A DNA stretch of 55,317 nt from Candidatus Poribacteria bacterium. Its GTDB lineage: Bacteria; Poribacteria; WGA-4E; WGA-3G. Below the pieces are notes generated by a model. The model ran no database searches. It saw only the letters and a list, made by a program, of their open reading frames with translations, and was not told the origin of the DNA. Made by a program: the position numbers and the translations under genes. Below, piece by piece: positions 1-9,065 of this stretch. The stretch covers positions 1-55,317 of the forward strand of contig JAPOZO010000103.1 in assembly GCA_026706025.1 (NCBI GenBank), read 5' to 3'. Position 1 is the stretch's first letter. Each line of letters starts with the position of its first letter.

Positions 1-114
1 TTGGCAAGCTCTTCAACTCATGAAAAAAGTACATTATGAAAACTGAATGGCTCTGGACAAATTCTGGAATGTATGGAATTATAATAGCATATCTATTAAG
101 AATTCGTATCCATA

Positions 115-975
115 ATGCAAATTCCAGACTACTATCAAATCTTAGAGATCAAGCGGAACGCCACCGCCCACGAAATAAAGAGTGCCTATCGGAAACTCGC
201 AAAACGCTACCATCCTGATAAAAATCCGGAGCAGACCGCTTTTGCAGAAAAGATGTTTCGCGAAGTCTGTAATGCCTATAACACGCTCCACGATGAGAAA
301 CAGAAATCTGATTACGACCGGACGCTACAGACGATTGAACGGCAGCAGAAATCAAACGGCGCGTATTTCGACAGACTGAGTAGACTTGACCAGAACTATG
401 CCAAGTTAGAATTGCTGTTGCATGCGCTGCTCCATCAAAATTATGAAACCGGTGTTTCTATGTATGAGCAGCTACGCCATCACTCCCAAGAAATCGGGGA
501 AGAGTGGTGTATTGACGAATTCCTCAGTTACGAAGAGAGCCGTGATTGCGAGTTTCTCATCGCCGAAGCCTATCAGAAACTTGGATTTTCCAATGGAGAC
601 GCGTCTTCCACCCTTGAGCGGCACCGAAAAATTGAGCAAGCAATGCTAATGTTTGAGTCTCTGTTGTCTGCTGAATCAAGACGTCCGTGTTTCAAGCACT
701 TCATTCGAGAAGTTAAAGAACGCCTCAAATTCATTTATCTTTATCATTTTAGTGTTAAAGGTTACGAGGAAACGAGTCACATTCCGTTGACGAAAATTCG
801 CGCCCTAAAACTTCCCAAACGAGAAACTGCATGGATGTACAAAAAAATAGCCGAATTTTATGTTGAGATCGACCAATTTCCAGAAGCGCGAACTGTTCTG
901 AAAATGGCATTTGAACTGCAACCCCGCCTTACCGGTGCCAAAAAAATCTGTAAAACCTTGAATATGGTATATTAG
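115..975 (+). CDS. J-domain (DnaJ-like) protein with C-terminal helical region
   Basis: 286 residues. Residues 3-70 form a J domain with the HPD tripeptide at 33-35, the motif that stimulates DnaK/Hsp70 ATPase. There is no Gly/Phe region and there are no CxxCxGxG zinc repeats, so this is not canonical DnaJ but a J-domain-only co-chaperone of the type often fused to other helical domains. The remainder is helical, and the last 50 residues (AWMYKKIAEFYVEIDQFPEA) look like one TPR-type hairpin. The ATG at 115 places the J domain at the N-terminus as expected, although no clear ribosome binding site precedes it. The TAG stop abuts a dispersed repeat. The partner Hsp70 and any specific client are unknown. 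Confidence 0.85.
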   Translation: MQIPDYYQILEIKRNATAHEIKSAYRKLAKRYHPDKNPEQTAFAEKMFREVCNAYNTLHDEKQKSDYDRTLQTIERQQKSNGAYFDRLSRLDQNYAKLELLLHALLHQNYETGVSMYEQLRHHSQEIGEEWCIDEFLSYEESRDCEFLIAEAYQKLGFSNGDASSTLERHRKIEQAMLMFESLLSAESRRPCFKHFIREVKERLKFIYLYHFSVKGYEETSHIPLTKIRALKLPKRETAWMYKKIAEFYVEIDQFPEARTVLKMAFELQPRLTGAKKICKTLNMVY

Positions 976-1082
976 TCATCAGTTGTCAGTTGCCAGTAAG
1001 AGATGATTTTCAAACGAAAGCCATCATCCTTTAACCGAAACCTTTTTAACTGATAACTGGAAACTATTGATAACTGACAACC
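974..1082. repeat. Dispersed GTTATCAG/GTTGTCAG inverted repeat, copy 1
   Basis: The left arm (ATCAGTTGTCAGTTGCCAGT) and right arm (AACTGATAACTGGAAACTAT, then TTGATAACTGACAACC) are complementary around a roughly 35-nt core. It starts at the stop codon of the J-domain gene and ends just before the creatininase ribosome binding site. The same words recur at 6.2, 12.4, 21.7, 27.8, 53.2 and 54.7 kb. It probably forms a long imperfect hairpin in RNA. Confidence 0.8.
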
Positions 1083-1100
1083 ACTCAAAAGGGAATCTGT

Positions 1101-1988
1101 ATGCGAAAAGAGGTACGCTGGGAACGGATGTTCCCTGACGAATTAGAAGCCGCGTTCAACGAATGTCCCGCCGTCTATTTCACCTATGGACTCTGCGAAC
1201 CGCATGGACCACAAAATACGGTCGGACTGGATGCGCTGAAAGCACACGCGATTGCTTGCCGTGCGGCACATACGCACGGTGGTATCGTCGCGCCGCCTGA
1301 CTATTGGCACATCCACGAACACGGCATGTATGCGAATTGGGCACATCAGAATGTCGGCGAAGCACGGAGCTGGCTCACTGCCATGCCAACGTGGCAACAC
1401 TTCAAAAATGTGTGTTATCACGCCCGCGCTGCTGATGCACTCGGATTCCACGCTGCTATCTTTCTCACCGGACACTACGGACCGAATTGGCAGGACCTCA
1501 AGACCCTTTTATCTTTAATCCAACCGTACTTCGCTATGCGACTTTATGGACTGCCTGACTTCGAGGCGAATACACCCGGGTTTGATCGTCAGGGTAACGG
1601 TGGCGATCACGCTGGCAGAGTTGAAACTTCGCTCCTCTGGGCATTGGAACCGGAATGCGTTGATATGTCGCGGATGCCTGCTGCGGATGCAGAAGGACCA
1701 CACTTTGCGATGGGAGCAAACGCTCCTGACTCAGATCGGCGCATTGGAGAACGTATGGTGAACGATGAAGTCAAATGGCTTGGCGAAAAGATGAAAGCGT
1801 TGCTGGCTGATTACGCAGAACTGGATATTTCTGAACGCTGCCCTGTAACCTTTCAGGAAGTCGAACAGATATGGACAGAGACAGTATCACCTGCCTTGAA
1901 GACCTTTGAGACGATGAAAAATCCGAATGAATCACCACCGGAAGATTCACAATGGTTTCGACAGTGCGAACTTCCGAAACTCCCTTAA
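1101..1988 (+). CDS. Creatininase-family amidohydrolase
   Basis: 295 residues, somewhat longer than creatininase (about 260). Metal-binding motifs of the family are visible: E33-P-H35-G, D44 in GLDALKA, H125 in LTGHYGPN, and H170-AGRVE174. The family comprises metal-dependent hydrolases acting on cyclic or linear amides (creatinine, formamidopyrimidines, mycofactocin precursor). The substrate cannot be told from sequence. The start is supported by AAAGGG seven bases upstream. Fourteen bases separate it from the next gene, a phytanoyl-CoA dioxygenase-family protein, so the two are probably cotranscribed. Together with the sarcosine-oxidase-like gene further on, a role in degrading methylated nitrogen compounds is a reasonable but unproven inference. 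Confidence 0.85.
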   Translation: MRKEVRWERMFPDELEAAFNECPAVYFTYGLCEPHGPQNTVGLDALKAHAIACRAAHTHGGIVAPPDYWHIHEHGMYANWAHQNVGEARSWLTAMPTWQHFKNVCYHARAADALGFHAAIFLTGHYGPNWQDLKTLLSLIQPYFAMRLYGLPDFEANTPGFDRQGNGGDHAGRVETSLLWALEPECVDMSRMPAADAEGPHFAMGANAPDSDRRIGERMVNDEVKWLGEKMKALLADYAELDISERCPVTFQEVEQIWTETVSPALKTFETMKNPNESPPEDSQWFRQCELPKLP

Positions 1989-2001
1989 AAGAGGATATCT
2001 C

Positions 2002-2763
2002 ATGGAAACGACAAACGGACAACTCCTCGAAAACTACCAAAAAGACGGATTCTTGACCGGTATCCACATTGCCGACGAAACTGAAGCAACACGCTACCAG
2101 GGTGCTTACAATGCATTAGAAGCAGAAGTTGGCAAAGAAAAATGCGAAATCGGTCTCATTGACTGGCATTTCGACTATCAATTTATCTGGGAACTCGCCA
2201 CACACCCGAAGATCGTAGATGTCATTGAGGCACTCATCGGTCCCGACGTGATGTTGTTAGCGACGCATTTTTTCTGTAAATACGGACCTCGTGAGAAGTT
2301 CGTCGCATGGCATCAAGATGTAACGTATTGGGGACTTGAACCCCCAGATGCGATTACCGCTTGGTACGCCATAGACGACAGCGACACAGGCAACGGCTGC
2401 ATGCAGGTGATCCCCGGCAGCCATCAGCGTGGCATACAAGAACACGGAAAATCTGAACAAGAAGGCAACCTACTGAGTATCAATCAGGAAGTACCTGTTA
2501 CCGAAGCGGAAGCAGAAACCGCATTTGATTTGGTGTTGAAAGCGGGTGAAATGTCCATCCACCACGGGCAAATGATACACGGCAGTCTCCCGAATCACTC
2601 GACCCGCAGGCGATGCGGTTTAACCGTTCGCTACATAGACCCGTCAGTGAGGCAGGCAGAGGATAATTCATTGAAACGTCCTTGGAAACCGATTCTGCTG
2701 CGCGGTGAAGATCGCTACCAGAATTTCACGACTGTGCCAAATCCTTTTCCACTTCATGGGTAG
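2002..2763 (+). CDS. Phytanoyl-CoA dioxygenase (PhyH) family Fe(II)/2-oxoglutarate oxygenase
   Basis: 253 residues from the ATG at 2002, which follows GAGG at 1991-1994. An open frame extends 25 codons further upstream but overlaps the creatininase gene and lacks a ribosome binding site. The Fe(II)-binding HxD is H104-D106 in WHQDVTYW, and the distal His and 2-oxoglutarate-binding Arg lie in HHGQMIHGSLPNHSTRRR. The CMQVIPGSH segment is typical of the family. Such proteins hydroxylate diverse small molecules, and the substrate here is unknown. PhyH proteins are strongly expanded in Poribacteria-like genomes (established knowledge), and pairing with creatininase suggests one catabolic transcript. 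Confidence 0.88.
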   Translation: METTNGQLLENYQKDGFLTGIHIADETEATRYQGAYNALEAEVGKEKCEIGLIDWHFDYQFIWELATHPKIVDVIEALIGPDVMLLATHFFCKYGPREKFVAWHQDVTYWGLEPPDAITAWYAIDDSDTGNGCMQVIPGSHQRGIQEHGKSEQEGNLLSINQEVPVTEAEAETAFDLVLKAGEMSIHHGQMIHGSLPNHSTRRRCGLTVRYIDPSVRQAEDNSLKRPWKPILLRGEDRYQNFTTVPNPFPLHG

Positions 2764-2768
2764 TACAC

Positions 2769-3014
2769 CCGTAGGTTGGGTAGAACGGTGTTAAGAGAGC
2801 AGATGTTGGTGTTTCAAACACACTTCAAATCCAATAGTCGGGATATGGACGCAAGAACATAGTGAAACCCAACTTCATACCGTCAGAGTTCCCAGCAGCT
2901 CACAACAAAGCGTTGGGTTTCACTCGATCTCTGGTTGATGGACGTGTATGAAGAAAACTCCGTTTTTCTATGACCTTCACGGCTTTGGTGGCATCCGTTC
3001 AACCTAACCTACGG
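2769..3014. mobile_element. MITE-like element with 20-nt terminal inverted repeats
   Basis: The left end CCGTAGGTTGGGTAGAACGG (2769-2788) and right end 2995-3014 are inverted copies matching at 18 of 20 positions. Nested inside is a perfect 13-nt inverted pair, AGTGAAACCCAAC (2861-2873) and GTTGGGTTTCACT (2912-2924). The 246-bp interior has no open reading frame of note. It fills almost the whole gap between the PhyH gene and the flavoenzyme. This is the classic layout of a non-autonomous transposable element. No target-site duplication was identified with confidence. Confidence 0.7.
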
Positions 3015-3056
3015 AAATTTTACGGGTACCCAAAGCAAGAGTAAACAAGGAATAAC

Positions 3057-4214
3057 ATGAACGCTCACATCTACGATGTAATCGTCATCGGTGCTGGCGG
3101 GATGGGCAGCGCGACCGCATATCATCTCGCTAAATCGGGTGCCAATGTGCTCGTTTTAGAACAGTTTCAACGCGGACACACATTCGGTAGTTCGCATGGC
3201 CCAACCCGCATTATCCGTTTCTTCTATGATAAAGTTTTCTACACTGAATTGATGAAAACCGCCTACGCTGAATGGCGTGATCTTGAATCCGTATCGGGGA
3301 AACCGCTGCTGTTCATCACAGGGAGCGTGTGTCTCGGTGTCAGCGGGAATCCGTACGGACGCGCTGCGCGGCAGAGTTTAGATACCGCTGGCGTTGAATC
3401 CGAGTGGTGGAGTGCGGCGCAATTGAGGGAACGTTTTCCGCAATTCCGAGTGTCGAAGGATATGGACATCCTCTATCAGAAAGACACCGGTTTCCTTCAT
3501 GCTTCCGAGTGTGTCGCTATGCACTTGCAATTGGCTGAACAGCACGGTGCAACAGTCCGAGAAGATACCACCGTAACCGACATTAATTGGCAGACAGATG
3601 TCCCAACCGTCCGTACCGAAAATGAACAATTTCACGGTAGAAAGGTCGTTGTAACCGCAGGTGCGTGGACAGGGAAACTCTTCTCAGAACTGAATCTTCC
3701 TTTCACCGTTACAAAACAGCAGGTGTGCTACTACCAACCGACAGACATGAACCGTTTCCAAGCAGACAGGTTTCCAGTCTTCACAGAAGCAACCGAAGAC
3801 GGCGAATTCCTCTACGGCATCCCCGCATTTGGCTCTGGCGTAAAGATGGCACGTCACGGAAGGGGGCCAGTCGTTTCTCCGGATACATGCGAACGCACAC
3901 CGGACACGGACTACATTGCCCATATAGATGCATACATACAGGAACGCATTCCGGAACTTGGAAAAACCACGCACGCCGAGGTCTGCCTCTATACTGAAAC
4001 CCCCGATGAGGACTTTATTATCGACACACATCCCGACTGTCCAGATTTACTGATTGCGGCAGGTTTTTCAGGCCACGGCTTTAAGTTCTGTTCTCTTGTC
4101 GGACGCATTATGAGCGAACTTGCCTTGGACAGCGAAACCGTTTTCGACATTCACCCGTTTCGTATTGATCGGAAACCAGAAACCCCAAGTGGTATTCCAA
4201 GGTTACAGTCATGA
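3057..4214 (+). CDS. N-methyl amino acid oxidase (monomeric sarcosine oxidase / MTOX type)
   Basis: 385 residues, the usual length of monomeric sarcosine oxidase and N-methyltryptophan oxidase. The N-terminal dinucleotide fold has GAGGMG at 12-17 and the ribose-binding acidic residue E35. C310 in the segment EVCLYTETPDEDF lines up with the Cys that covalently binds FAD in this family, and GFSGHGFKF follows as expected. It should oxidatively demethylate a secondary amine such as sarcosine, giving formaldehyde, the free amino acid and H2O2. AAGGAATAAC before the ATG supports the start. It lies downstream of creatininase and PhyH genes but is separated by a MITE, so cotranscription is uncertain. 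Confidence 0.88.
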   Translation: MNAHIYDVIVIGAGGMGSATAYHLAKSGANVLVLEQFQRGHTFGSSHGPTRIIRFFYDKVFYTELMKTAYAEWRDLESVSGKPLLFITGSVCLGVSGNPYGRAARQSLDTAGVESEWWSAAQLRERFPQFRVSKDMDILYQKDTGFLHASECVAMHLQLAEQHGATVREDTTVTDINWQTDVPTVRTENEQFHGRKVVVTAGAWTGKLFSELNLPFTVTKQQVCYYQPTDMNRFQADRFPVFTEATEDGEFLYGIPAFGSGVKMARHGRGPVVSPDTCERTPDTDYIAHIDAYIQERIPELGKTTHAEVCLYTETPDEDFIIDTHPDCPDLLIAAGFSGHGFKFCSLVGRIMSELALDSETVFDIHPFRIDRKPETPSGIPRLQS

Positions 4215-4411
4215 CGGAACGAAAAAAATAATTGTTGGTGCGGTTCCAGTTGGCTGAGATAAGTCTTAATTCCTCACAAGTTTCGCATTAAGGAGAGTAA
4301 CCCAATCAAGAACACCAAAAACCAAGCCTGAAACGAAGTGGAGGGCGATTCAAACACGGAAAATGTTAAAGCCTCAGATTCCGTTGTTTATCCGCAAGGA
4401 AAGTTAAAAAA

Positions 4412-5761
4412 ATGCAAACAACTCTTAAAGCAGGGAGCGCGACCGCGAATATCACACCGTCGCTCGGTACAAGGATACCCGGAGGTTTCCGACCGAGATA
4501 CGCCGAAAATGTTGATGATGAACTCTTTGCAAAAGCCGTTGTCATCGATAACGGGGCAACGCGTATCGCAATCGTCACATGCGATCTCATCGCTATACCG
4601 GAGAAGGTAGCAAACGCAGCTAAAGCACGTATTGCTGACAGGTGTGGCATCCCGGCAGCGCACGTTATGGTGAACGCGACGCATACCCATACCGCCGTCG
4701 CTGTTGCCGATCTGCTCGGCGTTGATGAGGATACAGGTTACACCGAATGGGTGCCACTGAAAATCGCCGATGCGGTTGAACTCGCAGTGTGGCGACTCAA
4801 ACCTGCCCGCATAGGATTCGCCAGTGTCAATGAAGAACGTATCACCTTTAATCGACGGTGGCACATGAAAGATGGTACCGTCCGTTTTAACCCTGGTGTC
4901 AATAACCCAGATCTTGTGGAACCTACCGGCACAATTGATCCAGAGTTAGCGATGATGTTCGTTGAAGCTGATGACGGCACGCCTATCTCCGCCGTCGCTA
5001 ACTTTTCACTCCACTACATCGGTACGGATAACGGCAATGCCCTCTCCGCCGACTATTTTGGGCATTTCGACCGGCTCATGCAACACTATTTGGGGGATAC
5101 ATGCATCTCACTTCTCTGGAACGCCGCATCGGGACAGATTAACAATACCGACTTCAGTGGGCAGACGAAATGGACAGCGAGCGGACATCGACAAGCAGTG
5201 AAAATGGCGAACGTCCTTGCGGGGCATTTTATCACTGAAATGCAGTTTATGGAGATGCACGACACGCTCAACCTCAGTGGCAACCTTGCCACGCTGACAT
5301 TTCAACCCAAACAGATTACCACTGGAGATCTTGAAGTTGCCGAGCAGGTGCTGTCCGTGCCGCAAGGAACTTACGATGCCTACGAGACAGGTCCATTTAG
5401 TTGGGTCGTTGGGCAGCCGATACCGCAGGCACTGGTTGATGTCTATGCGCGTGAATGCCAACGTCTGGCGAAGTTACCAGCGCAGATGAGCGCGCCTGTT
5501 CAGGTGATACGTCTCGGTGAAGCGGCGATTGTCGCACTGCCCGGAGAGGTATTCGTTGAGACGGGAATGAACATCAAATCGGTATCTAATGCGAATCCGA
5601 CGTTCCTCGTCAGCCTGGCGAACGGGTATATCGGTTATATTTGCACAGACAAGGCGTTGACAGAGGAAGGTGGTTATGAAACTTGGGCGGCAATGTCATC
5701 CCTACCGGCTGTCGGAACAGTAGCAGCAATGGAAACGCTCGTGGCTTCGTTATTGGATTAG
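4412..5761 (+). CDS. Neutral/alkaline non-lysosomal ceramidase N-terminal-domain-like protein
   Basis: 449 residues. The N-terminus (GSATANITPSLGTRIPGGF) and the HTHT motif at 91-94 (NATHTHTAVAVADLL) match the zinc-binding N-terminal domain of neutral ceramidases, here without the C-terminal domain of the full enzyme (about 650 residues). Later segments ALPGEVFVETG and SLANGYIGYICT are also characteristic. There is no signal peptide, so it is probably cytoplasmic, unlike secreted ceramidases. The family is common as hypothetical proteins in planctomycete- and poribacteria-like genomes, where the substrate is unknown. AAGGAAAG precedes the ATG. A true ceramide-hydrolysing role is not established. 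Confidence 0.8.
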   Translation: MQTTLKAGSATANITPSLGTRIPGGFRPRYAENVDDELFAKAVVIDNGATRIAIVTCDLIAIPEKVANAAKARIADRCGIPAAHVMVNATHTHTAVAVADLLGVDEDTGYTEWVPLKIADAVELAVWRLKPARIGFASVNEERITFNRRWHMKDGTVRFNPGVNNPDLVEPTGTIDPELAMMFVEADDGTPISAVANFSLHYIGTDNGNALSADYFGHFDRLMQHYLGDTCISLLWNAASGQINNTDFSGQTKWTASGHRQAVKMANVLAGHFITEMQFMEMHDTLNLSGNLATLTFQPKQITTGDLEVAEQVLSVPQGTYDAYETGPFSWVVGQPIPQALVDVYARECQRLAKLPAQMSAPVQVIRLGEAAIVALPGEVFVETGMNIKSVSNANPTFLVSLANGYIGYICTDKALTEEGGYETWAAMSSLPAVGTVAAMETLVASLLD

Positions 5762-5780
5762 TGCGCAGCGGGAGTATGCC

Positions 5781-5814
5781 TTAAAAAATAAAGAGACGGG
5801 CATGGGGACCCGCC
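5781..5814 (-). terminator. Rho-independent terminator of glnB
   Basis: Read on the minus strand, GGCGGG and CCCGTC pair around an 8-nt loop (5795-5814, one G-T pair), followed by a T-rich run (TCTTTATTTTTTAA). It lies 25 bases beyond the glnB stop codon. Confidence 0.7.
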
Positions 5815-5838
5815 TCCAGGGGAAAATAGAATAGAGAG

Positions 5839-6312
<474 letters not shown>

Positions 6313-6366
6313 CTTCTTAATCAGGGCTTACAATCTTTGCCCTCAAGGTTATAATACAAGTAGGAT

Positions 6367-6387
6367 GGGCGGATACGCGATCCGCCC
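6367..6387. other. Perfect 8-bp hairpin downstream of glnA
   Basis: GGGCGGAT, loop ACGCG, ATCCGCCC. It sits 34 bases beyond the glnA stop on the minus strand. No T-run follows, so it may act as an RNA 3-prime stabiliser or be a fragment of a genomic repeat rather than an intrinsic terminator. Confidence 0.55.
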
Positions 6388-6420
6388 TATAGAGCGTTCT
6401 CAAAACCTCGTTCACACGAT

Positions 6421-7836
6421 CTAAATATCGTGATAGAGGAAGAATTCATACGGATGGGGCCGCATGTTTATTGCATCGACCTCATTTTCACGTTTATAAT
6501 CAATCCAAACATCCAAAACATCTTGGGTGAACACGTCGCCCTTGAGGAGATATTCGTGGTCTTCCTCTAAGGCATCCAAGGAATCGCCGAGGGAGACTGG
6601 CGTGGACTCAATGTCTGCCAACTCTTCCGGCTCGAGGTCATAAAGGTCTTTATCAAGCGGATCACCCGGATGGATGCGGTTCTGTATACCGTCAAGCCCT
6701 GCCATGAGCAGTGCGCTGAAAGCGAGGTAAGGATTACAAGATGGATCCGGTGTCCGGAACTCAACCCGTTTCGCCTTCTCACTCTTTGAGTAGACAGGAA
6801 TACGGACACATGCGCTACGGTTCCGTTGCGAGTAAGCGATGTTCACAGGTGCTTCATACCCTGGGACCAACCGTTTGTAAGAGTTCGTTGTTGGCGCGAT
6901 GATTGCACAGAGCGAGCGGGCATGCGTCAGCAAGCCACCGATGTAATAGAGAGCGTCTTCACTGAGAAGCGAATATCCCTGTGGATCGTAGAAGATATTC
7001 TTTCCATCTTTCCAGAGACTCTGGTGGACGTGCATCCCGGAACCGTTGTCTTGGAAAAGCGGTTTCGGCATAAAGGTGGCGACCAAATTGTTCGCACGCG
7101 CCATATTTTTGATGATGTACTTATATAGGGCAAGCTTATCGCCTGTGTCCGTGAGGGTACCAAAGCGAATATCAATCTCACCTTGACCTGCGGTTCCCAC
7201 TTCGTGGTGGTGAACTTCTACATCAACGCCAGCTTCCATGAGCTTAAGGCAGATCTCCGAACGGAGGTCTTGAAGCGTATCTGAAGGCGGCACTGGGAAG
7301 TAACCCTCTTTATAGCGCGGTTTATAACCGAGGTTCGGATTCTCTTCGCGGCCCGAATTCCAACTGCCTTCAACGGAATCAACATGATAGAAACCAGAAT
7401 TCTGGTTCTGTCCATAGCGGATATCATTCAGGAGATAGAATTCTGCTTCAGGTCCCCAGAAACTCGTATCAGCAATCCCTGTGGACTGTAGATAGGCTTC
7501 CGCCTTCTGTGCGATATGCCGTACGTCGCGTGTGTAATTTTCCAATGTGATTGGGTCTTTAATGTTACACGTGATACTGAGCGTCGGCACCTTGCAGACT
7601 GGATCAATCAGCGCAGTTGTTGGATCCGGAAAGAGCAACATGTCGCTCTCGTTAATCGCCTGGAAACCACGGATACTCGAACCATCAAAACCTGCTCCTT
7701 CTTCAAACAGGTCTTCGGTCAACTCCTCTGCCATCATGGAAAAGTGTTGCCACATGCCCGGCAGATCCATGAATTTGAGATCGACGATCTTTATATCATT
7801 CTCTTTTGCAAGTGCAACCACCTCACTTGGTGTCAT
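6421..7836 (-). CDS. glnA: Type I glutamine synthetase
   Basis: 471 residues, close to E. coli GlnA (469). It catalyses ATP-dependent amidation of glutamate with ammonium. Recognisable elements are [12 protein letters not shown] near residue 50, the PEAEFYL metal-site segment, the central GSGMHVHQS segment, the [12 protein letters not shown] region and Y399 in [11 protein letters not shown]399 matches the tyrosine adenylylated by GlnE in the GS-I-beta class. The protein therefore looks to be of the covalently regulated type, consistent with the neighbouring PII gene. A sigma-54-type promoter lies about 230 bases upstream of its start codon, implying nitrogen-regulated expression. Confidence 0.96.
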   Translation of the reverse strand: MTPSEVVALAKENDIKIVDLKFMDLPGMWQHFSMMAEELTEDLFEEGAGFDGSSIRGFQAINESDMLLFPDPTTALIDPVCKVPTLSITCNIKDPITLENYTRDVRHIAQKAEAYLQSTGIADTSFWGPEAEFYLLNDIRYGQNQNSGFYHVDSVEGSWNSGREENPNLGYKPRYKEGYFPVPPSDTLQDLRSEICLKLMEAGVDVEVHHHEVGTAGQGEIDIRFGTLTDTGDKLALYKYIIKNMARANNLVATFMPKPLFQDNGSGMHVHQSLWKDGKNIFYDPQGYSLLSEDALYYIGGLLTHARSLCAIIAPTTNSYKRLVPGYEAPVNIAYSQRNRSACVRIPVYSKSEKAKRVEFRTPDPSCNPYLAFSALLMAGLDGIQNRIHPGDPLDKDLYDLEPEELADIESTPVSLGDSLDALEEDHEYLLKGDVFTQDVLDVWIDYKRENEVDAINMRPHPYEFFLYHDI

Positions 7837-8068
7837 TCACATATCCTCCTATTTCGGCATAACTTGGGAGCCGAAATTTGCTATCAAAACTCAAAACTCC
7901 TCGATCCAGAGACCGAGACTACAATCTGATGAAACGGCACAGGAAAACGAGGCATAAAAGTCCAGAGGCTTCCCTGAAATCCCGCTTCAATAACTCAGAA
8001 AAATGTCCTTGATTCGTCAATTGAATGCGCAACTCATACCATTTGACGAGTGTCTTACCGAATAGGTA

Positions 8069-8084
8069 AGCAAAATTTATGCCA
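8069..8084 (-). promoter_or_regulatory. Sigma-54 (RpoN) -24/-12 promoter for glnA
   Basis: The minus strand reads TGGCATAAATTTTGCT: GG and GC dinucleotides separated by exactly 10 bases, matching the consensus TGGCAY-N5-TTGCW at every defined position. The predicted transcript start is about 12 bases downstream, leaving a leader of roughly 220 nt before the glnA ATG. Confidence 0.75.
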
Positions 8085-8120
8085 ATCAACAGTGATTAAA
8101 CATAGGACAGCATTAATTGA

Positions 8121-8140
8121 CGAAAATAGACAAATTTTCG
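8121..8140. other. Hairpin upstream of the glnA promoter
   Basis: CGAAAAT, loop AGACAA, ATTTTCG: a perfect 7-bp dyad between the dcd 3-prime end and the sigma-54 promoter. It could mark the end of the dcd transcript or be an operator. There is no T-run. Confidence 0.4.
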
Positions 8141-8264
8141 TGTAAACCTACGAATTACAGCGACCTAAGACGGAAAGGTGGCGTGAAATGGTCTGCTGTT
8201 ACGATGTTTTGTCACGCCGTATATCAAAAATTCCGAAATCTTGCTAAATTATTAGGCATAGCAT

Positions 8265-8281
8265 TGCACATTTTTTGCGCA
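8265..8281. promoter_or_regulatory. Possible NtrC-type enhancer dyad
   Basis: TGCACATTTTTTGCGCA is a 17-nt imperfect palindrome (TGCACA / TGCGCA arms) matching 10 of 13 defined positions of the NtrC consensus TGCACY-N4-TGGTGCA. It lies about 180 bp upstream of the sigma-54 -24 element, a workable enhancer distance. A second site was not found, so this is tentative. Confidence 0.35.
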
Positions 8282-8317
8282 TAGCCCCCTACATCCATCA
8301 AAACCGCGACTTTGGAG

Positions 8318-8902
8318 CTATTCCTCCGAGAATTCAATATCTCTGGCGAATCGGCTCGTTTCAGGACCGTCCTGCCCGGCATATTTGTTCGCCGGTTTGA
8401 GTTGATACGGTACACGTGCAGGTGAAGAAAGCCGCGCAAAGGTAAACGCACAGATCCGCATACCTGGGTATAATTTGACCGGCATACGCCCAAGATTTCC
8501 TAACTCCAAAGTGGGAATACCAATCCAGCCTGGGTCAAAGAGACCGGCAGTACTATGGACAATAATGCCGAGCCTCCCCAAACTACTTCTGCCTTCAAGC
8601 CGTGCCATCACATCATCTGCCAACTCAAGTTTCTCCTGCGTTGCTGCCAAGACAAACTCACCCGGTTGCATTGTGAAAGCATCACCATCAGGAACATCAA
8701 CCTTCCGCATCAAATCGTCGGTATCAATCTCTGTGCCGAGATCAATATACGGGTACTTGCTATGTTCAAACACACGGAAAGTATTGCTCAATCTGAAATC
8801 AATGGAACAACTACCGAGTTGTGTTTCCAAATCAGGCGCGGGGGAGATTTTAATCTTCCCTTTGTCCATATAATCAATAATATCTTTATCTGATAAAAAC
8901 AT
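8318..8902 (-). CDS. dcd: dCTP deaminase
   Basis: 194 residues, the size of E. coli Dcd (193). It deaminates dCTP to dUTP, feeding thymidylate synthesis. The core signature GRSSLGRLGIIVHSTAG (104-120) contains the nucleotide-binding Ser/Arg residues, and E133 in TLELGN aligns with the catalytic Glu of E. coli Dcd. The LYPGMRICAFTF segment is also typical. Some family members also hydrolyse dUTP to dUMP (bifunctional archaeal-type), and that activity cannot be excluded here. It appears to be monocistronic and is followed by the long glnA regulatory region. Confidence 0.92.
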   Translation of the reverse strand: MFLSDKDIIDYMDKGKIKISPAPDLETQLGSCSIDFRLSNTFRVFEHSKYPYIDLGTEIDTDDLMRKVDVPDGDAFTMQPGEFVLAATQEKLELADDVMARLEGRSSLGRLGIIVHSTAGLFDPGWIGIPTLELGNLGRMPVKLYPGMRICAFTFARLSSPARVPYQLKPANKYAGQDGPETSRFARDIEFSEE

Positions 8903-9065
8903 TCTTTTTAAATTACTTTGCAGTTCGGTCAGATGAATTTGAAGCGTCTCTTCCGTATATCCGCCCGCGCCTGCTTCGCAGTGAGAATGCAGGCTACGTT
9001 TTCGCGGCTAATTTTAACACAAAACAACTTATATTGACGTTCTCTCACATAGAACACTTCTTTCA

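Larger units (their letters stand above)
7837..8317. other. Long regulatory gap between glnA and dcd
   Basis: About 480 bases without a credible gene; the open frames here are short and read antisense to nothing known. It holds the glnA leader, a sigma-54 promoter (8069-8084), a hairpin (8121-8140) and a dyad resembling an NtrC site (8265-8281), each listed separately. Confidence 0.7.

Noticed and set aside
36-218. A 60-codon open frame at the window start
   Set aside because: It overlaps the J-domain gene in another frame and has no family resemblance.
974-1082. The GTTATCAG repeats considered as CRISPR repeats
   Set aside because: Copies are dispersed singly across 54 kb with inverted arms and no spacer-repeat alternation or cas genes.
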